Shown here in pieces: positions 63,966 through 64,000 of a DNA stretch of 64,000 bases (position 1 is its first letter; each line of letters opens with the position of its first letter). Under the pieces are notes generated by a model. That model was not told the DNA's origin, ran no database searches, and worked only from the letters and a program-made list of their open reading frames with translations. The stretch is from AC-32 sp963704005 (lineage in GTDB: Bacteria; Actinomycetota; Thermoleophilia; Gaiellales; Gaiellaceae). Made by a program: the position numbers and the translations under genes. The stretch is from positions 248,001 through 312,000 of the forward strand of contig CAVPGJ010000001.1 in the NCBI GenBank assembly GCA_963704005.1, given 5' to 3'.

Positions 63966-64000
63966 ATGAGACGGGCACTGGCGGTGGCGGCGATCCTCGG
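63966..64000 (+). CDS. Start of an exported protein gene, cut by the window edge
   Basis: ATG at 63966 with a strong SD (AAAGGAGGAG). The 11 visible codons read MRRALAVAAIL, the beginning of a signal peptide. Divergent from the sigma operon; it could be a target of that sigma factor, but nothing more can be seen. Confidence 0.6.
   Translation, partial: MRRALAVAAIL

Overview
The window is a very GC-rich chromosome segment with dense, mostly uninterrupted gene packing, many GTG starts, 1-4 base gene overlaps and few good Shine-Dalgarno sites. The gene set (HU with a glycine-rich tail, MreB, glutamate racemase/RNase PH/RdgB in a row, GuaB3 next to GuaA, branched-chain amino-acid binding protein, collagen-like secreted proteins) points to a deep-branching actinobacterium, most likely class Thermoleophilia (Gaiellales/Solirubrobacterales-like). 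That assignment is an inference from content and base composition, not from a marker-gene tree.

Layout. 0-11 kb: tyrosine degradation genes (hppD 3' end, homogentisate dioxygenase, fumarylacetoacetate hydrolase-like protein, a candidate maleylacetoacetate isomerase) mixed with a cation-diffusion exporter, a VapBC module, an FAD amine oxidase, an AlkA-type glycosylase and a collagen-like protein. 11-15.7 kb: secreted and transport proteins. 15.7-23.7 kb: murI-rph-rdgB, pyrE, HU, pyrF, LysM protein, D,D-carboxypeptidase, PfkB kinase. 23.7-36 kb: a collagen-stalk protein with seven cysteine-paired repeats, guaB3-guaA, GerW-like protein, PLD, UDG, rplM-rpsI-glmM-glmS, permease, mreB. 36-51 kb: peptidase, ArfB, HAD, acpS-nnr-ATPase-alr-cca, methyltransferase, a MarR/selenoprotein pair, a small inverted-repeat element, SDR, subtilase, fabI. 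51-56.4 kb: an ABC exporter plus two-component system, bounded by a repeated copy of the fabI 3' end. 56-64 kb: hydrolase, SQR-like flavoprotein, membrane protein, a second selenoprotein, propeller and carboxypeptidase genes, and an ECF sigma factor with a probable membrane-bound partner.

The main discovery is a pair of genes that conventional gene calling truncates because an in-frame TGA encodes selenocysteine. One is a 72-residue SelW-like Rdx protein (CPTU motif, 45456-45674, minus strand), in tandem with a MarR regulator. The other is a 152-residue peroxiredoxin with Sec at the peroxidatic position (60369-60827, minus strand). Each TGA is followed at the right distance by a perfect 7-bp hairpin with a 5-nt loop whose second and third bases are GU, as expected for bacterial SECIS elements. 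The organism should therefore encode selA/selB/selC/selD elsewhere.

Other window-scale signals: (i) about 24 single-base insertions that break 13 otherwise intact genes, always in the same (+1) direction, and often straight after a CCC or GGG codon. Most likely these are assembly errors, but they must be resolved. (ii) A four-copy interspersed palindrome GTAACA-N3-TGTTRC. (iii) A TANNNT hexamer 6-9 nt before the start codon of about 19 genes, implying widespread leaderless transcription. (iv) Several precise operator-like arrays.
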